DNA of 64,000 nucleotides from the NCBI RefSeq assembly GCF_033568475.1, contig NC_133121.1, forward strand, positions 54,163,905 through 54,227,904, in the 5' to 3' direction. Position 1 is the first letter of the stretch. The number at the start of each line of letters is the position of its first letter. A program made the translations under genes and the position numbers. The notes below the pieces were generated by a model that had not been told where the DNA came from, did not search any database, and saw only the letters and a program-made list of their open reading frames with translations. Below are positions 44,800 to 55,800 of this stretch, one piece after another. The DNA is from Henckelia pumila. Lineage: Eukaryota; Streptophyta; Magnoliopsida; Lamiales; Gesneriaceae.

Positions 44800-45334
44800 T
44801 AGAGTTGTCAGACGGGCCAACCTATGGCGGGGCGAGCCGGTCCACCAAAACCCACCGTTTGGCGGGTCAAGGGCAGGCTTGCCCACCATCTCTGTGGGCT
44901 GAAATTCTTCAATCCAACTCAACCCAAAGTAGGTTGCGGGTTAGGCGGGCCGGCCCGCGGGTTGGCTCACTACAAATAAAAATAAATAAAATCATTATAA
45001 TTAATTATAAATTTCATAAATGTCATAAATATTAATAGAAACATATTAATAAAATGTTTAATTATTGATTTCATACGTCTAAATTTTATATAAAGTAATT
45101 AATACAAAAAAAAAATCACAACTTTTATTAAAAATACATATATCACAATAAAAGTAAAAAAAAATAATAATTCTCCAGGCCCGCGGCGGGCTAACCCCTG
45201 CGGGTCACGGGCCTTAGCGGGTCAGCCCACCTAGGCCCACCTTTAGTTGGGCTGAAAAAAATTCAACTCAACTCACTTAAATTATGTGGCGGGGTGGGCC
45301 GACTCGGTGGGGCTAACCCACATTGACGGCTCTA
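44800..45334. mobile_element. Non-autonomous hAT-type element with GC-rich ends
   Basis: Starts TAGAGTTGTCAGACGGGCC and ends with the imperfect inverse (GGGCTAACCCACATTGACGG, then CTCTA). A perfect 8-bp duplication CTTGTGTG flanks it (44792-44799, 45335-45342), the hAT length. The outer 150-200 bp on each side are very GC-rich (repeated GGCGGG and GCCCGC words) and the centre is AT-rich. At 535 bp it has no coding capacity. Confidence 0.85.
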
Positions 45335-45342
45335 CTTGTGTG

Positions 45343-45674
45343 TGCCTTTTAAATTTTATGAACAAATTTAACAATATTTTTGGACAATTAATGTTTAAGA
45401 TAATTTATTTTTAAAATTTAAACAATGAGTTTACCAAAAATAAAATGAATCAATTAAAGAACATAATTGGCAATATTTGTATATAAAACCTAAAAATCGT
45501 CATTAATCTTTAAGTCCATTAATAATGAGATTTACAAATGATTCTTAATCCTAAATTTTAGAAGGATTATAAATTTGTACATGCTGAAAATAGAAAAAAA
45601 AAAATCAATCTCAAATTTAATCCATCAAACTAAACATATTATTATTATTTTATAACCACTTCATATCCTATCAA
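45343..45674. other. AT-rich intergenic DNA, no gene seen
   Basis: AT-rich spacer between the hAT-type element and the SINE; nothing recognised. Confidence 0.5.
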
Positions 45675-45688
45675 ATTATATTAATAAT

Positions 45689-45905
45689 TGCTGGGTGTCA
45701 AGTTGGTGGAGTAGGTGAACTCTTGGCCAGAGGTCAGGAGTTCGATTCCCCCTACCAACACTTTCTTGGAGTAGCCTGTCACACACGGCTTGCCTAGTGT
45801 GATTTATCTGGCTAACCTAGTTTGCAGGCTATTGCGTTAGTCCGGGGCTTTACCTAGTGCGCACCAAAGGTAGCGATTGCGGGTTCACACGTCACAAAAA
45901 AAAAC
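45689..45905 (+). mobile_element. tRNA-derived SINE
   Basis: The 217-bp unit has an RNA polymerase III B box (GAGTTCGATTCC, near 45749) and an A-box-like stretch (TCAAGTTGGTGGAGTAGG, near 45697), a unique body (TAGTCCGGGGCTTTACCTAG, GGTAGCGATTGCGGGTT) and an A-rich tail. It is flanked by a perfect 14-bp duplication ATTATATTAATAAT (45675-45688, 45906-45919), the signature of LINE-driven insertion. The body resembles the Au-like SINEs widespread in plants. Confidence 0.88.
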
Positions 45906-45919
45906 ATTATATTAATAAT

Positions 45920-46376
45920 CATATTTTAATCTATCTTTGCACAATCTCATCTATCAAACTAAACGCAACCATATTATTTCTAAAATATAACGAGATATCA
46001 TTCGCGTTCTCTAGTTTATTTTCCAAAACTACATTTCATTGAATATTTCACGAAAACACATCCAAATTAAATTGATTTTTTGCTAGAGCAATAGTTCTAC
46101 TTTTTGTTTAATTATAATGTCATTATACACCTAGTTAGCTAGTTGCCTAGTTGGTTGTCCACTCACACCATGACCAAACCAAGATCATTAAATTTCTGGT
46201 TCTCTCCTCAAATCATACCTTTATTGAACTCCACATTACCACCACCATTTCATTTGCCAAACTGGGCACCACACAAAATCTCAAAATTTAATGTTTTGAT
46301 TTGCTTAGGCAAGTGAAGAATATGTAGCACTCCCAATGTTGGAGGAGATTAGAATCATTTCCTCTCAGCTTGCAGC
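45920..46376 (+). promoter_or_regulatory. Upstream region of the receptor kinase gene
   Basis: AT-rich, with no reading frame. It must hold the promoter of the gene at 46377; no TATA box could be chosen with confidence. Confidence 0.35.
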
Positions 46377-49300
46377 ATGTTCTTCAAGATACTTATTATA
46401 CTTGTCACGCTGCTACGTCACCCCGCCTCGATGCTGGGGAAAAGAGAGATCAGGAGCCTTCGTCTTCAGGGGTACCACTCTCTAGACACGGATAAAGCCA
46501 CTCTACTCAAATTTAAGGACGGGCTGACATCCGACACAAGTTCAAAGCTGTCGAATTGGGACGAGGGAACATATGTTTGCAACTTTACAGGCGTGGCGTG
46601 TAGTTGGAAGGGTACGCTCCGTGTGATGGTCCTCAGAGTGACTAATTTTGGCCTTCTGGGAAAGCTTTCACCCATTCTTTCCAATCTAACACAACTACGC
46701 TATCTCTACCTTGATAACAACCAATTCTTCGGCCGCATTCCAAGCGAACTTTCCTACCTCAGCAAACTTCACGAGCTCAGCCTTAATGGAAACAATTTGC
46801 AAGGCCAAATACCCACATCCTTCTCTTTTCTCTCACAACTTAGACTCATCTCTTTGTACCAAAACAATTTGAATGGCACCATACCACCATCGTTTTTTGC
46901 AAACTGCACCAGCCTTAAAAATGTAGATTTTTCTCAGAATGGCCTCACCGGATACATCCCATTCGAAATTGGAAATTGTCCTAACATTTGGAACTTGAAT
47001 CTATACAACAATTTACTCTTTGGAAAAATCCCTGCCTCTTTGGGAAACCTCACGGAAATGTACAGTTTAGATATTACCAACAATAGTATTTGTGGCGAAC
47101 TCCCTTCCGAGCCACTTTCAAAGTTCCGGAACTTGATAAGTCTTCACTTATCAAGCAATAAAATGATTAGCCACGATAATAATACTAATATTGATCCCTT
47201 TTTTCATGCACTGGCAAATTCCAGCGTCTTAGAGGAGCTACAATTGACCAGCATGAAGCTTGGAGGGAGTTTATCAAGTTCCATTGCAGGGCTTAAGCAC
47301 GTGAAAGATTTGCAACTCCAAGAAAACAAGATAACTGGCCAAATTCCTCCACAACTTGGGAACATGTCAAATCTGACGTTGCTGAATTTGTCATCCAACC
47401 TTTTATCTGGGATTTTTCCATCCGAAATCGGTAATTTGTCCAAGTTGCAACAGCTTTCTCTATCGTTCAACTTCTTCACCCGGATCCCCGCTGCATTAGG
47501 CCGGTTAACTAAGCTGGGCTTGTTGGACATGTCACACAACAATTTGTCCGATCAGATTCCAGAGGAACTGGGAAACTTGTCGATGATAAATTTTTTATTC
47601 CTCGACAACAATCTTCTTTCAGGAAATATACCTCGAAGCTTAGGCAAATGCACTTCTCTGTCCAAAGTTGACTTATCACATAACAGATTAACCGGAAGGG
47701 TCCCTTCGGAGATATCGCAATGGCATGAAATGAGAAGGTTTCTAAATATGTCACATAATAACCTTGAAGGGCCTTTGCCAATTGAACTAAGCACGCTATC
47801 AAGTGTTGAGGAGATAGATTTGTCATTCAACAACTTTAGCGGCAATCTCTTTTCTCAGATTTCAAGTTGCTATGAGCTGAATGTGTTAAAGTTATCGAAT
47901 AATTCTATCCAAGGGAATCTTCCGGACACGTTGGGTAGTCTCAAGAACCTTGCAAGTTTTGATGTTTCGGGAAACAAGATGAACGGAACGATCCCAGATA
48001 GCTTGAACAACATCAAGACTTTGACCTTTCTTGATCTTGCGGATAACGATTTTTCTGGAATGATTCCCTCTGGTGATGTCTTAAAGTCCTTCACATATCT
48101 ATCTTTCATAGGAAACCAGCATCTCTGTGGGTCGATTCCAGGCATTCCGAAATGCAAACATAAGCTACGGCTTCTGCACTTACGCCTCTTCCTGATAATC
48201 TTCTGCATAGTCATATTCATATCAGGATTCTTCTCCACAGTCTGTTGCTGGATCGGATGTCAGCGCCTACGAGTCATCATTTTATCAAGTCAAGAAAGAA
48301 AACAGAGAAAACAGGCGCCTGATCTGTCACTAAACTTTCCTAGAATGACATACAAAGAACTTTTGGAGGCCACTGGGGGATTCGATGATCAAAGACTCAT
48401 CGGTTCTGGCAGCTTCGGTCACGTCTACAGAGGAACTCTGCCTGACGGAACACAAATAGCTGTCAAGGTTCTACATGTACAAACCAGAAATTCAACCAAG
48501 AGTTTTAACCGAGAATGCCAGGTCCTGAAGAGAATACGCCATCGGAATCTGATAAGAATCATCACGGCTTGTAGCCTGCCAGATTTCAAGGCACTTGTCC
48601 TGCCTTACATGGCGAATGGAAGCTTAGATAGTTGTCTATATCCTCAAACAACCAACAGTTTACGAACAGGATCCTCTGGTTTGAACCTGATCCAAAGGGT
48701 GAACATTTGCAGTGATATTGCTGAAGGGATGGCCTATCTGCACCACCATTCTCCAGTTAAAGTCATACACTGTGACCTAAAGCCGAGCAACGTTCTTCTC
48801 AACGATGACATGACAGCATTAGTCTCGGACTTTGGGATAGCAAGGTTGGTTATGAGTATCGAAGCAGAGAACGGTGGGGTTGTTGAGAACACAGGCAATT
48901 CCACAGCAAATATATTATGTGGATCGATCGGATACATTGCACCAGGTATAGCTCGTTTTTCCGGCCTTTTGATGTTCTATGTTTATTGGCTTCATGAGTA
49001 TGTCCTATGTGTTATGATATTTCATTTTTGCATTAAAGAATACGGGTTTGGATCGAACACATCAGTAAAGGGTGATGTTTATAGCTTCGGAATCTTGGTT
49101 CTTGAGATGGTGACTCGAAAGAGACCTACTGATGACATGTTCAATGGAGGGCTGAGCCTGCACAGATATGTGAAGAATCACTACCACAGAAATACCGAAA
49201 ACGTTGTCGACCCTTCATTGCTAAGAGCACTCAGAGATCAATCCTCAGAGGTGAAGAGAATGTGGGAAGTGGCCATAGGCGAACTAATTGAACTGGGAAT

Positions 49301-49460
49301 CCTTTGCACGCAAGAGTCGCCTTCGACTCGGCCCACCATGCTTGATTGTGCAGATGACTTGGATCGCCTAAAGAGTTATATGAATGGAGACACTACGGCT
49401 ACATTTGCCTCCTCGCTTGGAATAACATCTTCCACGTATAGTGATTACAGCATAGTATGA
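46377..49460 (+). CDS. LRR receptor-like serine/threonine kinase, subfamily XII type
   Basis: Plasma-membrane receptor kinase, best likened to Arabidopsis At2g24130-type proteins. A hydrophobic start (MFFKILIILVTLL) serves as signal peptide; LRR N-cap at about 36-77 (ATLLKFKDGL, SNWDEGTYVCNFTGVAC); about 20 leucine-rich repeats at 80-590; membrane segment near 603-625 (LFLIIFCIVIFISGFF); kinase from about 670 of the uninterrupted frame. Kinase motifs: GSGSFGHVYRG, IAVKVL, VIHCDLKPSNVLL, SDFGIARL, GSIGYIAP. The catalytic loop reads HCD rather than HRD, the non-RD class typical of immune receptors. An intron lies at 48946-49038 (GTATAG...TTAAAG); splicing joins IAP to EYGFG and gives 996 residues. 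The intron is 93 bp with no stop, so the unspliced frame stays open. All catalytic residues are present. Ligand unknown. Confidence 0.92.
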   Translation: MFFKILIILVTLLRHPASMLGKREIRSLRLQGYHSLDTDKATLLKFKDGLTSDTSSKLSNWDEGTYVCNFTGVACSWKGTLRVMVLRVTNFGLLGKLSPILSNLTQLRYLYLDNNQFFGRIPSELSYLSKLHELSLNGNNLQGQIPTSFSFLSQLRLISLYQNNLNGTIPPSFFANCTSLKNVDFSQNGLTGYIPFEIGNCPNIWNLNLYNNLLFGKIPASLGNLTEMYSLDITNNSICGELPSEPLSKFRNLISLHLSSNKMISHDNNTNIDPFFHALANSSVLEELQLTSMKLGGSLSSSIAGLKHVKDLQLQENKITGQIPPQLGNMSNLTLLNLSSNLLSGIFPSEIGNLSKLQQLSLSFNFFTRIPAALGRLTKLGLLDMSHNNLSDQIPEELGNLSMINFLFLDNNLLSGNIPRSLGKCTSLSKVDLSHNRLTGRVPSEISQWHEMRRFLNMSHNNLEGPLPIELSTLSSVEEIDLSFNNFSGNLFSQISSCYELNVLKLSNNSIQGNLPDTLGSLKNLASFDVSGNKMNGTIPDSLNNIKTLTFLDLADNDFSGMIPSGDVLKSFTYLSFIGNQHLCGSIPGIPKCKHKLRLLHLRLFLIIFCIVIFISGFFSTVCCWIGCQRLRVIILSSQERKQRKQAPDLSLNFPRMTYKELLEATGGFDDQRLIGSGSFGHVYRGTLPDGTQIAVKVLHVQTRNSTKSFNRECQVLKRIRHRNLIRIITACSLPDFKALVLPYMANGSLDSCLYPQTTNSLRTGSSGLNLIQRVNICSDIAEGMAYLHHHSPVKVIHCDLKPSNVLLNDDMTALVSDFGIARLVMSIEAENGGVVENTGNSTANILCGSIGYIAPGIARFSGLLMFYVYWLHEYVLCVMIFHFCIKEYGFGSNTSVKGDVYSFGILVLEMVTRKRPTDDMFNGGLSLHRYVKNHYHRNTENVVDPSLLRALRDQSSEVKRMWEVAIGELIELGILCTQESPSTRPTMLDCADDLDRLKSYMNGDTTATFASSLGITSSTYSDYSIV

Positions 49461-51142
49461 AACTTGTAGTTTTACATTCATTTGATTATGGCTTTCCGAT
49501 CCGAAATGTTAATATATATATATATATAATAAATTCGTGAGATACTTGCTAAGTTTGAATATCATTCATATCAGATCAGAAGTTTGATCCGCATAATATG
49601 ATTTGAAAAAATGAGTTATATGTTATACGTACTATTAGACCCTATGGGCCTGTTTGATATGGGTCATAACCTCATGATTAGCAAATAATCTGGTGTTTGT
49701 CTTGAGTTTTGCAATTGTTGGGATAACTCTGGGCCCGGCATAAATCTACTGTTTGCGCTTGAAAAGGACGAAAATTGAAACACACGTCGAAGCAGGTATT
49801 CTTAATCCTATTCGCTACAGTAACCGGGAAATGAATACAAAATGACCATTTTCTCCCTCCTTATTACTTACCAACCCCAATTCAAACTCTCTCCGACGAC
49901 ACACACACACTCCTGCAGACTTCACTACGAGACTCTCTCTCGGTTACAGATCTGGAGCCATTTCAGATGTGGACATATCTCTTCACATTTTGTTTTGGAA
50001 ACAAACTAAAATTAATCAAACAATTAAAATTCTTTAAACTCTTCGCTTCAAAAGAAGCCGACCCGGTGGCGCACATCACTGTCGTTCTCACGTTCTCAAT
50101 TAGCTCCTCCGTCCTCGCCTCTTGCAACAGTATCTCTGACAGCTGCTCCGTACTCATCACCAGCCTCACCTTCCAAACGCCGCCGCTCTTAAACCTCGAG
50201 AAAACCTCCCCCTCCGAGTGCACTTTAGGTGAATATTTTCTGATGCTCTTTAGTTTCTCCTGTTTTGGTTGAATTCTTCGTTGCCTTGTTTTGTGAAGTG
50301 TAGCTTCGGGATTTTCTTGTACGTTTTCATATTTCCCTTCAATTCCTTTTGTACAAATACTGGAGTTGAAGTCAATGCGTGCATCAAAGATTTATTTGGA
50401 TACTTGTTTCGTGTTTCCAGTTTCCAAATTGAATCAAATGAGGTGGGTTTGAAGGGGAAGAGAGTGTATAATGATGAAGATTTTGATCTGTTTGGATCAT
50501 TGAGACATTGGTTTTATTTAAAAAATAAAATAAAGAAAAAATAAATGATATGTAATAATAGAAGGGATGAGGGGTATTTTAGTCTAATGAAAATTTGTCC
50601 ACACTTTTATCCTTATCATAAAAAACGTACCAAACAAATTAAAGCTTTATAAATATATTTTATAATTATATTGAAAAAATATACTTATCCTATAAATTAT
50701 CTTTACATTAATAATTCAATCACACGTATCAAGTATAACCTATGTAGTTAAGTGACGAAGTTAGTTTAGGCAATTGTATATAAGTTTTCTCAGTTGACCT
50801 TTCTCTCTTCCAACCCTAATAGTACAATGAAAGTTATTTATATAATTGCACGTTATTTTTGAAATAACAAAATTATTATAAATTTATTTTAACTGAAAGA
50901 ACTTTTTAAAAGTGCGTTTGAAAATATTTGACCATTTTATTTTAGGAAAAAAAATACATATACTGCTGTTAAACAAACAAAAGCAAAAAACTGACATAAA
51001 CTAAACTGAACAATTAACATACTACTGAAGTGAATTAACTTGGTTCATGATCTAAACAAGATAAGTTCTCAACCGAATGAAGTTAACTGAATGGAATTCC
51101 TTTACTGGATTTAATCCCTCAACTGTACAGGCTTCGGAACTG
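49461..51142. other. Intergenic region downstream of the kinase gene
   Basis: Contains a short (TA)n run near 49509-49529 and a stretch from about 49646 (GGGCCTGTTTGATATGG) to about 50637 (GTACCAAACAAA) whose outer bases are partly inverted, as in decayed Harbinger- or hAT-type elements; no clean duplication was found. A possible gene fragment lies inside. From about 50950 the text may belong to the SIRE-like LTR into which copia B inserted. Confidence 0.35.
49963..50260 (-). pseudogene. Possible fragment of a plant host gene
   Basis: The minus-strand frame reads KYSPKVHSEGEVFSRFKSGG, then VWKVRLVMSTEQLSEILLQE and ARTEELIENVRT. This resembles a short family of plant-specific proteins in which a VWKVKLVI-like strand is followed by an EQL-EIL helix; I cannot name it more closely. 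There is no ATG at the start of the frame, and the end runs into low-quality sequence. A splice acceptor-like CAG lies just upstream, so this could be the last exon of a lost or captured gene. Confidence 0.35.
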
Positions 51143-51147
51143 GATGT

Positions 51148-51416
51148 TGTTGGTTCCAGGTGCGGCATCACGAGATAGAAACTATGTAAATTGAAGAATA
51201 AATAGACAGCAAAATTTACGTGGAAAACCCCCAAAAAATTATTCGGGTAAAAACCACGGGCAAGACCAAAAGATTCCACTATAATATTTGAAGAATTACA
51301 ACCTCTCTCTATGTTTTCAAAGAGACACACTCTCTTAATACAGGAAAAAACCTATCTCACAAATATTATAGAAATACACTCAAAATTACTTGAATGCTTT
51401 AAACTGAGAAATAAAC
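51148..51416 (-). repeat. 3' LTR of element B, left piece
   Basis: TGTTGGTTCCAGG onward; ends at TAAAC, the slightly altered copy of the G target duplication (TGAAC on the other side). Confidence 0.9.
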
Positions 51417-52836
51417 TGTAGCGACCCAGCCCGGATCCGCTACCTAATCAGAGTTTAGGAGCATAATTAAACATGCATTAAATAAATCGCTGCGGAAGAC
51501 TTAAATTTAAAACAGACCGGCAGAATACAACCGGATAAATAAATTCGATTATACAACCCAATCGAAATAAATAACCCTAAAGGCAAAACCTACAGCTAAA
51601 TCCTGCTGTCTTCACTGGTCACTGGCTACTCCAAGCTCCTGGTGCCCAACCATGCACCTATAACTTCCCCGTCGAATGGGGTGTCCAGACATACAGAAAC
51701 ACTGGACGTGAGCTCTAAGCTCAATACGAAAGCAATGATATATATAATATATGCAATACATAAATGACTTTAAAATCAGGGTTAAATCACTTTCTCTGGG
51801 CGCCTGGAATACACAGTACCGGGCTAGAGAGCGACTCCGCATGGTACTCGTATATTCCCAAGATACGAATCCTCAGGAAGAATCGCCTCGACTGATGGAA
51901 ACTGTCATGACTCACATCATCCCGATGCAGTCTCCGTAAAAACATATGCATGTGCTAAAGCCGTAAAACATGGTAAAACATATAACACATACTCATGCAA
52001 CACATATAATATATATCATGCTGGCCATCTCAGTCAGTACTAACGTACCTCACTACAGGCAAATCCTAGCAGTCCCACTCTAGGTTCCAAGCCTATCAAC
52101 AACTCTACAATGCAAATATCCATGCATTATTCATTAAGCTCTAAAAGCCTTAACTAAGCTATTGCATACTCCTAAATAATTTAAGGAGACCATAGCTATA
52201 CCTGCGTCCGTCGTCAGCCCACTGATGGAGACTATCCCGCAACTAGGGCACACCCCTGCTGCAGCTCCACAACTTCGAGCACTGCTCCGCTACACGAGCA
52301 CTGCCCCGCTACTATGTCAGACACTGTCTGACTATACTTAAAATATATTTCCTACTCCAACTCTAAAATAAGAGTACCCAAAGCCCAAAATAGAGCTACT
52401 AGGACGAAGGAGAGGAATTCGGAATTGGCAAGAAATGGGGAGCTCGGACCCTATATTTATAGACGTCGATCGGAAGCTTCGTTCCTCGATCGGACGTTCC
52501 GTTTCGGCAGATCGGAAGCTCCGTTCCTTGATCGGACGCTCCGTTCGCCACGTGTCAATTCGGTCCACATGCAACCACACACTTGTCACCGACAGCCATC
52601 GGAAGCTCCGTTCTTGATCGGACGTTCCGATCGTCGATCGGACGCTCCGATCCTAGATCGTTGCTTCCGATCCCACTCGAGTCTTGGAACCCTCTAAACC
52701 AATTTCGAGTGTCCTGGATCCATTTTTGGGCTCCGTTAATCCTCCTAGAATTTCCTTAATCATGTTTTACTTAACCCAAACATGATTACATGATTAATTA
52801 CTCATTAATCGTTAATCACGGATACGGGTCACTACA
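51417..52836 (-). repeat. 3' LTR of element G
   Basis: TGTAGCGACCCAGCCC to CGGGTCACTACA, 1420 bp. TATA box CTATAAATATAG on the minus strand at 52451-52462; enhancer-like array at 52468-52676. Confidence 0.92.
52451..52676 (-). promoter_or_regulatory. TATA box and tandem motif array, 3' LTR of G
   Basis: Eight motifs of about 20 bp (GATCGGAAGCTCCGTTCC and variants such as GATCGGACGTTCCGATC) lie directly upstream of TATA in the direction of transcription, in two groups of four separated by about 55 bp. A plausible U3 enhancer; not proven. Confidence 0.6.
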
Positions 52837-52851
52837 TTCTCCCCCCCCCTT

Positions 52852-55800
52852 ACAAGATTTCATCCTCGAAATCTAGGGTAACACCTCGAGAACATAAATA
52901 CAGACACTTGCCCGAGTGTCTAGTCGAAATAGCTTCCGACATACTCAGACTCTTGTCGAATTATATGCAAGCTGCATAAATGCTAAATCACAATAGCATT
53001 CTCCGAGCTGGAAACCACTGCATTACTTGATGACAATTAACCTTGCTTGACACTAACGTGCCACAGCACTGATACGTCCTTCGTCACAATCACGATCTTA
53101 CTGATCACGAAGGATGCAACAATCCACTTGATCAAGATTATTATCCCAAGTAAAATCTAAAACTGACTAAGACCAAGTCATAACCTGACTGGCTTACGAT
53201 ATTCGTCGAATCACTAAACAATTCTAACCATCCACTGGTCCCCAAAAGTTCTCAATGCCCAACACCTCTAGTTAGGAAACACTAATCCCAACACTGTGCC
53301 GACACAACAAATCTCTAATTCTCTTCAAGAGAATCTAATTGACACAGGGTTATACTGCAACATAACTGCTTAACATGATTCCATAGACTGATTATCCTTC
53401 CCATGCCTCACCGAAGCAAAACAGCTTCCCAAGGGCAACACTGGGAACTCAGACCATCCAGTCTAGTACAAATCACAGTTCATGTTTCTTAGTATAACTC
53501 AGCCATAGGTTATTCACCCAAGAATATCCAATCAATAGACATTCTCCCGATAGTTATACTTACTCGCAATCACTATATACAAATCAAGACTAAGGCAAGC
53601 TCCCACCAATATGTTCGACTGGGACATTCCACAGTACACAGACATATGGAAACGCTTCCTATACCGTCTCGAAACTCAACAGTTGCAAGCGTCTGGTATA
53701 ACTCAACTCGGAGTCTCTGATGAAGCCATCATCGCATACCAACCTCCCAAGATTAAATACACTGATCCCGGGACTAAATCCCAACGGATTCTCAATAGTC
53801 AAATAGCTTCCCTTGCTGAACTAATCAGCCATAGCAATGAAAAGACTAATTCGTCGATTCCCTAGCCGATCCTGGGAAACACTTGTCCTCTAATAGCTGG
53901 TCACACAACGCTTCTGACTGTCGTCATAGCTGGAATGTAAAATCTCTGACAAACAGTCAGCACGGATGTGATTTACTGACTGAAAAAAACAAAGTTGCTG
54001 CATCGCTGTCTTGCGAAGTCTTCAATTCCCACAACAATCTTGTAGACCACTAAGCCGATCAACGACTGCTTCGATCATTTCCATGATCTCACGCACCACA
54101 TGCTAAAATTTAGTGACACCCCTTGCTGGATCTCAAAAATAGACCCCAGCTAATATCACACCTTGCGATCATACAACTGATGTCCATATGAGTATCCAAT
54201 CCTCGTTGGATCCCAAACTCCAATGATACACTTAAGACATCATCACAAAAGCACTATCCTGGAAGTTACCAATTCCTTCAGATGTGTCTCCTGTCAAGTT
54301 AACCCTTAAATTGACCCTTCAAGTCAATTGAAACTCTTTGGTGAATTCATCTCCGGCAACCTAGAGATTTCAAAGCACCACCTGCTCCTGCTCTGAGACT
54401 GTACCAAGTACTCATCTCTTAAGCATTTGAACGACAAAATACTATCCCAAGTATTTCTCGATTGCTACATCCAAATCATCATCGATTGGACTTACTAATC
54501 GACCTCGTCGATTTACTGATTGATACTCACACTTATCAAATCAGATAACCACTGATCGTCAACACCTAAGTGGCTCGATCAATTACTCTTGACTCGACTA
54601 TCCCAAGTCTACTATTCCAAACACTGAATTACTCAAAACTCTCTGGTTTCAACAAACCCACGCTTGGTAACCGAACCATAGCTATTAGTAATCTAATGAC
54701 ACATCCTCGTGTCTTACTACTGACAGCTGCCTCGTACACTGACTTAACCAATCTAACCCTGACAGAGTTAATCAATATCCACTAGTAGTCATTAGCACAA
54801 ATCCTGCGCCGTCTCAGCACTACTACTCGTTGTCTTGTTCACTCGAGATGAACATCAAGACAAACTAAGTCCAAGAAGCATAACTAATGAATACCAAAGA
54901 TTTCCACAATCTTCGAATGCATTCCTGATCATATTCCTTGCTAAGAATGTACGACAATTCAAGACTTAGGGTAGCTTATCATGATATCCCACCTGGACAA
55001 TCACCAAGGCTTAACGGGTATAGGCCACGCTTCCCTCAGATCTCAATAATCCTTGTACAATACTTATCATATGATCCAACACTTGATGAAATCAATCATC
55101 ATGAAGTAGTCCTCGTATTCGAGTCGAAGTCTCGAAACTACATCCCATCCTGGATCCTAAATAATTCCTATCACAAGGAAACTTTATCCACAACTCTGAT
55201 GACAACCACATGTCATTGCTGGTAGAATTTCATCCACCTACTAGATCCACACGTCTAGAATAATCCAAAGGTCAAACTTATCTGCTCATAGCACACACTC
55301 GTCAAGGAAATCCCTCCAAGACTGGTTCCTATAGCAGAACACTATTACTGATATCTCTGACACACCAGACGATATCGAACCATCAATATCAAACCTGATA
55401 TCTAATCCAAGGTCATACCCTGTCGTGACTGTCACCAAATCCCTAGACTGAGTAGCCTTCCCACCGCCGTCTCCTGAAGCACAAGGGCTCCCAGGTAACC
55501 TCTGAAGTAAAAAGACTCCCAGAGTAACACTGGCATAGGGTCGCGCCCCATCACGTCTAGTCATGGTCATAGTCCACAACTCTTGGTATATACTCGACCT
55601 GTCATCCTGATGAAATCCCATCATCACAAGTCTCAACCTAACAAAGGTCAAACAGTACACTATTCTAAGGAAACAACCTAGAACAAAGCCCAATGTCCGA
55701 AAACGAACAATATTCCCATGCCTCTAGATGAGTCCACCCATCGCTGGCACTATTTTAGTCCACTGACTAACTAGGTCAATCCTAGGAAAACACTTAGACT

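Noticed and set aside
45689..45760. Possible functional tRNA gene
   Set aside because: Only the polymerase III boxes are tRNA-like; no cloverleaf closes, and the 14-bp duplication and A-rich tail identify a SINE.
52425..52697. Arg/Ser-rich 60-90-codon frames in the LTRs of element G
   Set aside because: They are translations of the 20-bp motif array upstream of TATA; the same peptide recurs at 57783-58055 because it is the other LTR.
54938..55225. 95-codon plus-strand frame inside element G
   Set aside because: Opposite to the element's direction, without any known motif and without a neighbouring partner frame.
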